A DNA stretch of 64,000 nucleotides. Source: Liolophura sinensis (Eukaryota > Mollusca > Polyplacophora > Chitonida > Chitonidae). The notes under the pieces were generated by a model. The model ran no database searches and was not told where the DNA came from. It saw only the letters and a list, made by a program, of their open reading frames with translations. Both the position numbers and the translations under genes were made by a program. The stretch is from positions 11,357,704 through 11,421,703 of the forward strand of contig NC_088304.1 in the NCBI RefSeq assembly GCF_032854445.1, given 5' to 3'. Below are positions 1 through 12,600 of this stretch, in pieces (position 1 is the first letter of the stretch; the number at the start of each line of letters is the position of its first letter).

Positions 1-902
1 CCGAATCTGCCTGTACTTTCTACATATCTGTATAACTTTTTGAGATATTAGCAAAAAACTCAAAAAAGTTACGTAAGTTCAATGACATGTAACTCGAGAA
101 CTATGGCAGCTAGAAATCTGCAACCTGCACGAAATTGTAGCCCAAGACATGCTCTTTCGATCATTCGTCAACGGATTTGAGCTCCGTTTAATAGTTTTTT
201 CGCTACAAGCGTTTAAATCACAACACCGTTTTTTGTTTAGAAAAAGGTGGGAATCCTATGCTTTAACATGCAGTTAGATGGGGACTGGACTGGGTTTGTA
301 GTATTTGACCTAATGCTTTCGGCTACACTGTCCGTGATCTCCCGAAACGGTTGTGCGATGACATTGATTCCAGTTCCCATCTATCTCCAGTACTCTATTA
401 GATGGCGTAGAGAACTAACTACAACAGCAAACGAAGTGGACCTGTAAAAGTTAGCTTTGTTTTGCGCAGACCTCGTCCTCTTTACTATACGTTTAAACAG
501 TCCAGGGAGATTGACAGAGATGGACATGTGCCGTGGTCTAAGTGCTGACTTTCTAACGATGGCCGAGCTATCAGTGGAGCAGTGAGTCCATGCATGGCAG
601 GTCGTGGATTGAGATGTGAATGTAGAAACTTGCTGTTACACTGGTCGTGTTTTTGCCTTATTTCTTAAAAATAGCGGGCTAAATCTGCCAAGAAACGACT
701 GTTTTTCACTGGGCATAGCGTAGCATCATTAGGGTCTTCCATCTATTCGAGGGAATACAAATGGCCGGCCGACTGCCTCAGTGACAAACGGTGTAAGGTC
801 GCATGGAAACTTTGAAAGCCGTGTATGTGGAACATGTGTCCTTCGAACACAGAACATGAAGGGGAAAACGTCATCGATCCGATCCGGGATCCCGGCCTAG
901 GA

Positions 903-927
903 TCTGCTATTCGCAGATCCATTCTAG
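903..927 (+). repeat. unit-terminal hairpin plus CTAG (first copy)
   Basis: An 8-bp stem (GGATCTGC / GCAGATCC) with a 5-nt loop TATTC is followed three bases later by CTAG and then TT. The same structure closes every unit. In the unit ending at 3685 the only change, TGTTC, falls in the loop, so the stem is unbroken. Confidence 0.85.
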
Positions 928-931
928 TTAT

Positions 932-963
932 TAGGGATCCCGTTCTCCCGAACGGGATCCCTA
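932..963. repeat. optional hairpin cassette (14-bp inverted repeat)
   Basis: TAGGGATCCCGTTC and its exact reverse complement flank a 4-nt TCCC loop. The cassette of roughly 55 bp sits just after CTAG in some units only: here, near 2322, twice near 6320-6420 (loops TTCCC and TCCC) and near 10384. It is absent from the other units. Confidence 0.85.
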
Positions 964-984
964 TTGTTTTCGTTCTGTTTTTTC

Positions 985-1022
<38 letters not shown>

Positions 1023-1143
1023 TTTTTTTCACCGACTTTGTTCGCATGGAAACTTTTTCACCGTTCAACATAGAGGTCTCAAATTTTGCACACATATTCT
1101 GGCGGTGAATATCTCGGGACAAATTCTCCACTTTTTGTTATGT

Positions 1144-1331
1144 CACGTGGTTCGGCCGCCATGTTGGATTTTGTGTAAAATCTTTAAAAATCTTCTTCTC
1201 CAGAACCACTGAACCGATCGTTTTCAAATTTGACATGCAGCTAGTAGGTCACGAGTTCTTTAAAGTTTGCGAAATGGTTCACTTCCGGTCAAAATTCTGG
1301 AAGCTCGCTATTGGTCGAATTTGTGACGTCA
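1144..1331 (+). promoter_or_regulatory. promoter-like motif cluster repeated in each satellite unit
   Basis: Within about 190 bp this unit holds an E-box CACGTG (1144-1149), a YY1-like GCCGCCATGTTGG, an inverted CCAAT box (ATTGG) and a perfect CRE palindrome TGACGTCA (1324-1331). The same order recurs in every complete unit, for example CACGTG near 2509, 3825, 5145, 6566 and 7882. The first copy reads CCATGTTGG where most others read CCATATTGG. Motif matches are visible; promoter activity is inference. Confidence 0.45.
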
Positions 1332-4300
1332 CAAAAAGTTCTCAAAGTTCAATTGTTCTCAACGTATTCTGATGTATCTTCAGCTGCTCATTCTGAATCT
1401 GCTTGAATTTTTTTTGTATCTGCAAAACTTTTTGAGATATAAGCAAAAAACTCAAAAAAGTGACGTAACTTTAATGACCTGTAACTCGAGAACTATGGAA
1501 GCTAGAAATGTGCAGCCTGCACGAAATTGTAGTCCAAGACATGCTCTTTCGAGCATTCGTCAATGGATTTGAGCTCCGATCAATAGTTTTCACGCTAGAA
1601 GCGTTTAAATGTCAACACCGATTTTTGTTTAGAAAAGATTGGAATCCTATTGATTTAACATGGAGTTAGATGGGGACTGGACTGGGTTTATAGTATTTGA
1701 CCTGATGCTTTCGGCTACACTGTCCGTGATCTCCCGAAACGGTTGTAGGATGACATTGATTCCATTTCACATCTAACTCCAGTATTCTATTAGATGGCGT
1801 AGAGATCTAACTACAACAGCAAACGACGTGGACCTGTAAAAGTTAGCTTTGTTTTGCGTTGACCTTATCCTCTTTACTATACGTTAAACAGGCCAGGGTG
1901 ATTGACAGATATGGACATGTGCCCTGCTCCAAGTGCTGACTTTCTAACGATGGCCGAGCTATCAGTGGAGCAGTGAGTCTGTGCATGGCAGGTCGTGGAT
2001 TGAGATGTCAATGTACAAACTTGCTGTTACACTGGTCGTGTTTTTGCATTATTTCTTACTAATAGCGGGTTAAGCCTGCCAAGGGACGACTGTTTTTCAC
2101 TGGGCATAGCGTAGCATCATCAAGGTCGCCGATCTATTCGAGGGAATGCAAATGACCAGCCGACTGCCTTAATGACAAACGGTGTAAGGTTGCATGGAAT
2201 CTTTGAAAGCCGTGTATGTGGAACATGTGTCCTTCGAACACAGAACGTGAAGATGAAAACGTCATCGATCCGATCCGGGATCCCGGCCTAGGATCTGCTA
2301 TTCGCAGATCCATTCTAGTTATTAGGGATCCCGTTCTCCCGAACGGGATCCCTATTGTTATCGTTCTGTTTTTTCTTATTATTATTTTTTTTTCACCGAC
2401 TTTGTTAGCAAGGAAACTTTTTTACTGTTCAACATAGAGGTCTCAAATTTTGCACACAAATTTTGGCGGAGATTTTCCAGGGATAAATTCTCAATTTTTT
2501 TTTCATGTCACGTGGTTCGGCCGCCATATTGGATTTTGTGTAAAATCTTTAAAAATCTTCTTCTCCAGAACCACTGAACCGATCGTTTTCAAATTTGACA
2601 TGCAGCTAGTAGGTTACGAGTTCTTTAAAGTTTGCGAAAATCGTTTACTTCGGGTCAAAATTCTGGAAGCTCGCCATTGGTCGAATTTGTGACGTCACAA
2701 AAAGTTCTCAAAGTTCAATTGTTCTGAACGTATTCCGATGTATCTCGAGCTGCTGATTCCGAATCTGGTTGTATTTTTTGCATATCTGTGTAACTTTTTG
2801 AGATATCAACAAAAAACTCAAAAAAGTGACGTAATTTCAATGACCTGTAACTAGAGAACTATGGCAGCTAGAAATGTGCAACCTGCACGAAATTGTAGCC
2901 CAAGACATGCTCTTTCGAGCATTCGTCCACGGATTTGAGCTCCGATCAATAGTTTTTTCGCTAGAAGCGTTTAAATCAGAACACCGTTTTTTGTTTAGAA
3001 AAAGATGGGAATCCCATTGCTTTAACATGGAGTTAGATGGGGACTGGGCTGGGTTTGTAGTATTTAACCTGATGCTTTCGCCTACACTGTCCGTGATCTC
3101 CAGAAACGGTTGTACGATGACATTGATTCCATTTCCCATCTATCTCCAGTACTCTATTAGATGGCGTAGAGATCTAACTACAACAGCAAACGACGTGGAC
3201 CTGTAAAAGTTAGCTTTGTTTTGCGCAGACCTCGTCCTCTTTACTATATGTTAAACAGGCCAGGGTGATTGACAGATATGGACATGTGCCGTGGTTCAAG
3301 GCCTGACTTTCTAACAATGGCCGAGTTATCAGTGGAGCAGTGAGTCTGTGCATGGCATGTCGTGCATTGAGATGTGAATGTACAAACTTGCTGTTACACT
3401 GGTCTTGTTTTTGCCTTATTTCTTACAAATAGCGGGCTAAGTCTGCCAAGAAAGGACCGTTTTTCACTGGGCATAGCGTAGCATTATTAAGGTCGCCGAT
3501 CCATTTAAGGGAATGCAAATGATCGGCCGACTGCCTCAGTGACAAACGGTGTAAGGTCGCATGGAAATTTTGAAAGCCGTGTAAGTGGAACATGTGTCCT
3601 TCGAACACAGAACATGAAGGGGAAAACGTCATCGATCCGATCCGGGATCCCGGCCTAGGATCTGCTGTTCGCAGATCCATTCTAGTTATTATTATTATTA
3701 TTTTTTTTTTTCGATTTTGTTAGCAGCAGAACTCCAACACCGTTCAACATAGAAGTTTAAAATTTTGCACACACAATCTAGAGGAAATTTTCTAGAGGTA
3801 TATATTTTTTTTTTTTTGCTATGTCACGTGGTTCGGCCGCCATATTGGATTTTGAGTAAAATCTTTAAAAATCTTCTTCTCCAGAACCACTGAACCGATC
3901 GTTCTCAAATTTGACATGCAACTAGTAGGTCACGAGTTCTTTAAAGTTTGCGAAAATGGTTCACTTCCGATCAAAATTCTGGAAGCTCGCTATTGGTCGA
4001 ATTTGTGACGTCACAAAAAGTTCTCAAAGTTCAATTGTTCTGAACGCATTCTGATGTATCTTGAGCTGCTGATTCCGAATCTGGTTGTATTTTTTGCATA
4101 TCTGTGTAACTTTTTGAGATATTAGCCAAAAAATCAATAAAGTTACGTAACTTCAATGACCTGTAATTCGAGAACTAGGACAGCTAGAAACGTGCAACCT
4201 GCACGAAATTGTAGCCCAAGACATGCTCTTTCGAGCATTCGTCAACGGATTTCAGCTCCGATCAAAAGTTTTTTCGCTAGAAGCGTTTAAATCACAACAC

Positions 4301-6603
4301 CGTTTTTTGTTTAGAAAAAGGTGCTAATCCTATTGCTTTAACATGGAGTTAGATGGGGACTGGATTGGGTTTGTAGTATTTGACCTGATGCTTTCGGCTA
4401 CACTGTCCGTGATCTCCCGAAACGGTTGTAGGATGACATTGATTCCAGTTCCCATCTAACTCCAGTACTCTATTAGATGGCGTAGACATCTAACTACAAC
4501 AGCAAACGACGTGGACCTGTAAAAGTTAGCTTTGTTTTGCGCAGACCTCGTGCTCTTTACTATACGTTAAACAGGCCAGGGTGATTGACAGATATGGACA
4601 TGTGCCCTGCTCCAAGTGCTAACTTTCTAACGATGGCCGAGCTATTAGTGAAGCAGTGAGTCTGTGCATGGCATGTCGTGGATTGAGATGTGAATGTACA
4701 AACTTGCCGTTACACTGGTCGTGTTTTTGCATTATTTCTGACTAATAGCGGGTTAAGCCTGCCAAGGGACGACTGTTTTTCACTGGGCATAGCGTAGCAT
4801 CATCAAGGTCGCCGATCTATTCGAGGGAATGCAAATGACCGGCCGACTGCCTCAATGACAAACGGTGTAAGGTTGCATGGAATCTTTGAAAGCCGTGCAT
4901 GTGGAACATGTGTCCTTCGAACACAGAACGTGAAGATGAAAACGTCATCGATCCGATCCGGGATCCCGGCCTAGGATCTGCTATTCGCAGATCCATTCTA
5001 GTTCTTATTATTATTATTATTGTTTTTTCACCGACTTTGTTAGCAGCAGAACTTTAACACCGTTCAACATAGAGGTCTCAAATTTTGTTCACATAATCTG
5101 GTGGAAATTTTCCAGGGGTATATTTTTCTTTTTTTTCTTATGTCACGTGGTTCGGCCGCCATATTGGATTTTGTGTAAAACTTTTAAAAATCTTCTTCTC
5201 GAGAACCACTGAACCGATCGTTTTCAAATTTATCATGCAGCTAGTAAGTTACGAGTTCTTTAAAGTTTGAGAAAATGGTTGACTTCCGGTCAAAACTCTA
5301 GAAGCTCGCCATTGGTCGAAATTATGACGTCACAAAAAGTTCTTAAAGTTCAATTGTTCTGAACGTATTCTGATGTATCTTGTGCTGCTGATTCTGAATC
5401 TGGTTGTATTTTTTGCATATCTGTGTAACTTTTTGAGATATGAGCAAAAAACTCAAAAAAGTTACGTAACTTCAATGACCTGTAACTCGAGAACTATGAC
5501 AGCTAGAAACGTGCAACCTGCACGAAATTGTAGCCCAAGACATGCTCTTTCGAGCATTCGTCAATGGATTTGAGCTCTGATCAAAAGTTTTTTCGCTAGA
5601 AGCGCTTAAATCCCCAAACCGTTTTTTGTTTAGAAACAGATGGGAATCCCATTGCTTTAACATGGAGTTAGATGAGGACTGGTCTGGGTTTGTAGTATTT
5701 GACCTGATGCTTTCGGCTACACTGTCCGTGATCTCCCGAAACGGTTGTAGGACGACATTGATTCCAGTTCCCATCTAACTCCAGTACTCTATTAGATGGC
5801 GTAGAGATCTAACTACAACAGCAAACAATGTGGACCTATAAAAGTTAGCTTTGTTTTGCGCAGACCTCGTCCTCTTTACTATACGTTAAACAGGCCAGGG
5901 TGATTGACAGATATGGAAATGTGCCCTGGTCCAAGTGCTGACTTTCCAACGATCGCCGAGCTATCAGTGGAGCAGTGAGTCTGTGCAAGGCAGGTCGTGG
6001 ATTGAGATGTCAATGTACAAACTTGCTGTTACACTGGTCGTGTTTTTGCATTTTTTCTTACTAGTAGCGGGCTAAGCCTGCCAAGGAACGACTGTTTTTC
6101 ACTGGGCATAGCGTAGAATCATCAAGGTCGCCGATCTATTCGAGGGAATGCAAATGACCGGCCGACTGCCTCAGTGACAAACGGTGTAAGGTCGCATGGA
6201 AACTTTGAAAGCCGTGTATGTGGAACATTTGTCCTTCAAACACAGAACATGAAGGGGAAAACGTCATCGATCCGATCCGGGATCCCGGCCTAGGATCTGC
6301 TATTCGCAGATCCATTCTAGTTAGGGATCCCGTTCTTCCCGAACGGGATCCCTATTGTTATTGTTCTGTTTTTTCTTATTAGGGATCCCGTTCTCCCGAA
6401 CGGGATCCCTATTGTTATCGTTCTGTTTTTTCTTATTATTATTTTTTTTTCACCGACTTTGTTAGCAAGGAAACTTTTTCACCTTTCAACATACAGATCT
6501 CAAATTTTGCACACAAATTTTGGCGGTGATTTTCCAGGGATAAATTCTCCATTTTTTTTTCATGTCACGTGGTTCGGCCGCCATATTGGATTTTGTGTAA
6601 AAC

Positions 6604-6634
<31 letters not shown>

Positions 6635-9600
6635 ACCGATCATTTTCAAATTTGACATGCAGCTAGTAGGTTACGAGTTCTTTAAAGTTTGCGAAAATGG
6701 TTCACTTCCGGTCAAAACTCTGGAAGTTCGCCATTGGTCGAATTTGTGACGTCACAAAAAGTTCTCAAAGTTCAAATGTTCTGAACGTATTCTGATGTAT
6801 CTTGAGCTGTTCATTCCGAATCTGCTTGTATTTTTTGCAAATCTGTGTAACTTTTTGAGATATGAGCAAAAAACTCAAAAAAGTTACGTAAATTTAATGA
6901 CTTGTAACTGGAGAACTATGGAAGCTAGAAATGTGCAATCTGCACGAAATTGTAGCCCAAGACATGCTCTTTCGAGCATTCGTCAATGGATTTGAGCTTC
7001 GATCAATACTTTTTTCGCTACAAGCGTTTAAATCACAACACCGTTTTTTGTTCAGAAAAAGATGGGAATCCCATTGCTTTAACATGGAGTTAGATGGGGA
7101 CTGGACTGGGTTTGTAGTATTTGACCTGATGCTTTCGGCTACACTGTCCGTGATCTCCCGACACGGTTGTACGATGACATTGATTCCAGTTCCCATCTAA
7201 CTCCAGTACTCTATTAGATGGCGAAGAGATGTAACTACAACAGCAAACGACGTGGACCTGTAAAAGTTAGCTTTGTTTTGCGCAGACCTCGTCCTCTTTA
7301 CTATACGTTAAACAGGCCAGGGTGATTGACAGGTATGGACATGTGCCGTGGTCTAAGTGCAGACTTTCTAACGATGGCCGAGCTATCAGTGGAGCAGTGA
7401 GTCTGTGCATGGCAGGTCGTGGATTGAGATGTGAATGTACAAACTTGCTGTTACACTGGTCGAGTTTTTGCCTTAGTTCTTACAAATAGCGGACTAAGTC
7501 TGCCAAGGAACGACCGTTTTTTACTGGGCATAGCGTAGCATCATTAAGGTCGCCGATATATTCGAGGGAATGCAAATGACCGGCCGACTGCCTCAGTGAC
7601 AAACGGTGTAAGGTCGCATGGAAACTTTGAAAGCCGTGTATGTGGAACATGTGTCCTTCGAACACAGAACATGAAGGGGAAAACGTCATCGATCCGATCC
7701 GGGATCCCGGCCTAGGATCTGCTATTCGCAGATCCATTCTAGTTATTATTATTATTATTATTTTTTTTTTTCGATTTTGTTAGCAGCAGAACTCCAACAC
7801 CGTTCAACATAGAAGTTTAAAATTTTGCACACAAAATCTAGAGCAAATTTTCTAGGGGTATATTTTTTTTTTTTGCTATGTCACGTGGTTCGGCCGCCAT
7901 ATTGGATTTTGAGTAAAATCTTTAAAAATCTTCTTCTCCAGAATCACTGAACAGATCGTTCTCAAATTTGACATGCAACTAGTAGGTCAGGAGTTCTTCA
8001 AAGTTTGCGAAAATGGTTTACTTCCGGTCAAAACTCTGGAAGCTCGCCATTGGTCGAATTTGTGACGTCACAAAAAGTTCTCAAAGTTCATATTTTCTGA
8101 ACGTATTCTGATGTATCTTGAGCTGCTGATTCCGAATCTGGTTGTATTTTTTCAATATCTGGGTAACTTTTTGAGATATCAGCCAAAAAATCAAAAAAGT
8201 TACGTAACTTCAATGACCTGTAACTCGAGAACTATGACAGCTAGAAATGTGCAACCTGCACGAAATTGTAGCCCAAGACATGCTCTTTCGAGCATTCGTC
8301 AACGGATTTCAGCTCCGATCAATAGTTTTTTCGCTACAAGCGTTTAAATCACAACACCGTTTTTTGTTTAGAAAAAGGTGGGAATCCTATTGCTTTAACA
8401 TGGAGTTAGATGGGGACTGGACTGGGTTTATAGTATTTGACCTGATGCTTTCGGCCACACTGTCCGTGATCTCCCGAAACAGTTGTAGGATGACATTGAT
8501 TCCAGTTCCCATCTAACTCCAGTACTTTATTAGAAGGCGTAGAGATCTAACTACAACAGCAAATGACATGGACCTGTAAAAGTTAACTTTGTTTTGCGCA
8601 GACCTCGCCCTCTTTACTATACGTTAAACAGTCCAGGGTGATTAACAGATATGGACATGTGAACTGGTCCATGTGCTGACTTTCCAACGATGGCCGAGCT
8701 ATCAGTGGAGCAGTGAGTCTGTGCATGGCATGTCGTGGATTGAGATGTAAATGTACAAACAGGCTGTTACACTGGTCGTGTTTTTGCCTTATTTCTTACA
8801 ATTAGCAGGCTAAATCTGCCAAGGAACGACCGTTTTTCACTGGGCATAGCGTAGCATCATTAAGGTCGCCGATCTATTCGAGGGAATGCAAATGACCGGC
8901 CGACTGCATCAGTGACAAACGGTGTAAGGTCGCAAGGTAACTTTGAAAGCCGTGTTTGTGGAACATGTATCCTTCGAACAAAGATCATGAAGGGGAAAAC
9001 GTCATCGATCCGATCCGGGATCCCGGCCTAGGATCTGCTATTCGCAGATCCATTCTAGTTATTATTATTATTTTTTTTTCACCGACTTTGTTAGCAGCAG
9101 AACTCAAACACCGTTCAACATAGAGGTCTCAAATTTTGTACACACAATCTGGCGGTGATTTTCCAGGGGTATATTTTTTGTTTTTTTCTTAAGTCACGTG
9201 GTTCGGACGCCATATTGGATTTTGTGTAAAATCTTTAAAAATCTTCTTCTCCAGAACCACCGAACCGATCGTTTTCAAATTTGACATGCAGCTAGTGGGT
9301 CACGAGTTCTTTAAAGTTTGCGAAAATGGTTCACTTCCGGTCAAAATTCTGGAAGCTCGCTATTGGTCGAATTTGTGACGTCACAAAAAAATCTCAAAGT
9401 TCAAATGTTCTCAACGTATTCTGATGTATCTTGAGCTGCTCATTCTGAATCTGCTTGTATTTTTTTGGTATCTTGAAAACTTTTTGAGATATAAGCAAAA
9501 AACTCAAAAAAGTGACGTAAGTTCAATGACCTGTAACTCGAGAACTATGACAGCTAGAAATGTGCAACCTGCACGAAATTGTAGCCCAAGGCATGCTCTT

Positions 9601-12600
9601 TAGAGCATTCGTCAACAGATTTGAGCTCCGATCAATAATTTTTTCGCTAGAAGCGTTTAAATGACAACACCGTTTTTTGTTTAGAAAAGATTGGAATCCT
9701 ATTGATTTAACATGGAGTTAGATGGGGACTGGACTGGGTTTGTAGTATTTGACCTGATGCTTTCGGCTACACTGTCCGTGATCTCTCGAAACGGTTGTAG
9801 GATGACATTGATTCCAGTTCCCATATAACTCCAGTACTCTATTAGATGGCCTAGAGATCTAACTACAACAGCAAACGACATGGACCTGTAAAAGTTAGCT
9901 TTGTTTTGCGCAGACCTCGTGCTCTTTACTATACGTTAAAGAGGCCAGGGTGATTGACAGATATGGACATGTGCCCTGGTCCAAGTGTTGACTTTCCAAC
10001 GATGGCCGAGCTATGAGTGGAGCAGTGAGTCTGTGCATGGCAGGTCGTGGATTGAGATGTGAATGTACAAACCTGCTGTTACACTGGTCGTGTTTTTGCG
10101 TTATTTGTTACAAATAGCGGGCTAAGTCTGCCAAGGAATGACAGTTTTTCACTGGGCATAGCGTAGCATCATTAAGGTCGCCGATCTATTCGAGGGAATT
10201 CAAATGACCGGCCGACTGCCTCAGTGACAAACGGTGTAAGATCGCATGGAAACATTGAAAGCCGTGTATGTGCAACATGTGTCCTTCGAACACAGAACAT
10301 GAAGGGGAAAGCTTCATCGATCCGATCCGGGATCCCGGCCTAGGATCTGCTATTCGCAGATCCATTCTAGTTCTTATTATTATTAGGGATCCCGTTCTCC
10401 CGAACGGGATCCCTATTGTTATTGTTCTGTTTTTTCTTATTATTATTATTATTATTATTATTATTTTTTTTTTTCGATTTTGTTAGCAGCAGAACTCCAA
10501 CACCGATCAACACAGAAGTTCAAAATTTCGTACACATAATCTAGGGGAAATTTTCTAGGGGTATATTTTTTCTTTTTTTGCTATGTCACGTGGTTCGGCC
10601 GCCATATTGGATTTTGTGTAAAATCTTTAAAAATCTTCTTCTCCAGAACCACTGAACCGATCGTTTTCAAATTTGACATGCAACTAGTAGGTCACGAGTT
10701 CTATAAAGTTTGCGAAAATGGTATACTTCCGGTCAAAACTCTGGAAGCTCGCTATTGGTCGAATTTGTGACGTCACAAAAAGTTCTTAAAGTTCAATTGT
10801 TCTGAACGTATTCTGATGTATCTTGAGCTCCTGATTCTGAATCTGGTTGTATTTTTTGCATATCTGTGTAACTTTTTGAGATAAAAACAAAAAACTCAAG
10901 AAAGTTACGTAAGTTCAATGACCTGTAACTCGAGAACTATGACAGCTAGAAATGTGCAACCTGCACCAAATTGTAGTCCAAGACATGCTCTTTCGATCAT
11001 TCGTCAACGGATTTTAGCTCCGATCAATAGTTTTTTCGCTAGAAGCGCTTAAATCACAACACCATTTTTTGTTTAGAAAAAGACGGGAATCCTATTGCTT
11101 TAACATGGAGTTAGATGGGGACTGGTCTGGGTTTGTAGTATATCACCTGATGCTTTCGCCTACACTGTCCGCGATCTCCAGAAACGGTTGTAGGATGACA
11201 TTGATTCCAGTTCCCATCTAACTCCAGTAATCTGTTAGATGGCGTAGATATCTAACTACAACAGCAAACGACGTGGACCTGTAAAAGTTAGATTTGTTTT
11301 GCGCAGACCTCGTCCTCTTTACTATACGTTAAACAGGCCAGGGTGATTGACAGATATGGAGATGTGCCCTGGTCCAAGTGCTGACTTTCTAACGGTGGCC
11401 GAGCTATCAGTGGAGCAGTGAGTCTGTGCATGGCATGTTGTGGATTGAGATGTGAATGTACAAACTTGCTGTTACACTGGTCGTGTTTTTGCCTTATTTC
11501 TTACAAATAGCGGTCTGAGCCTGCCAAGGAATCACAGTTTTTCACTGGGCATAGCGTAGCATCATCAAGGTCGCCGATCTATTCGAGGGAATGCAAATGA
11601 CCGGCCGACTGCCTCAGTAACAAACGGTGTAAGGTCGCAAGGTAACTATGAAAGCCGTGTTTGTGGAACATGTGTCCTTCGAACGCAGATCATGAAGGGG
11701 AAAACGTCATCGATCAGATCCGGGATCCCGGCCTAGGATCTGCTATTCGCAGATCCATTCTAGTTATTATTATTATTATTATTATTATTTTTTTTTTTCG
11801 ATTTTGTTAGCAGCAGAACTCCAACACCGTTCAACATAGAAGTTTAAAATTTTGCACACACAATCTAGAGGAAATTTTCTAGGGGTATATTTTTTTTTTT
11901 TTTGCTATGTCACGTGGTTCGGCCGCCATATTGGATTTTGAGTAAAATCTTTAAAAATCTTCTTCTCCAGAACCACTGAACCGATCGTTCTCAAATTTGA
12001 CATGCAACTAGTAGGTCAGGAGTTCTTCAAAGTTTGCGAAAATGGTTCACTTCCGGTCAAAACTCTGGAAGCTCGCCATTGGTCGAATTTGTGACGTCAC
12101 AAAAAGTTCTCATAGTTCATATGTTCTGAACGTATTCTGGTGTATCTTGAGCTGCTGATTCCGAATCTGGTTGTATTTTTTGCATATCTGTGTAACTATT
12201 TGAGATATTAGCCAAAAAATCAATAAAGTTACGTAACTTCAATGACCTGTAACTCGAGAACTAAGACAGCTAGAAACGTGCAACCTGCACGAAATTGTAG
12301 CCCAAGACATGCTCTTTCGAGCATTCGTCAACGGATTTCAGCTCCGATCAATAGTTTTTTCGGTAAAAGCGTTTAAATGACAACACCGTTTTTTGTTTAG
12401 AAAAAGGTGGGAATCCTATTGCTTTAACATGGAGTTAGATGGGGACTGGACTGGGTTTATAGTATTTGACCTGATGCTTTCGGCCACACTGTCCGTGATC
12501 TTCCGAAACAGTTGTAGGATGACATTGATTCCAGTTCCCATCTATCTCCAGTACTCTATTAGAAGGCGTAGAGATCTAACTACAACAGCAAATGACATGG

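Noticed and set aside
2837-3206. Overlapping 100-110 aa ORFs on both strands, recurring in most satellite units
   Set aside because: They recur only because the unit recurs. Stops and frameshifts fall at different places in each copy, several starts are not ATG, and both strands are open over the same bases.
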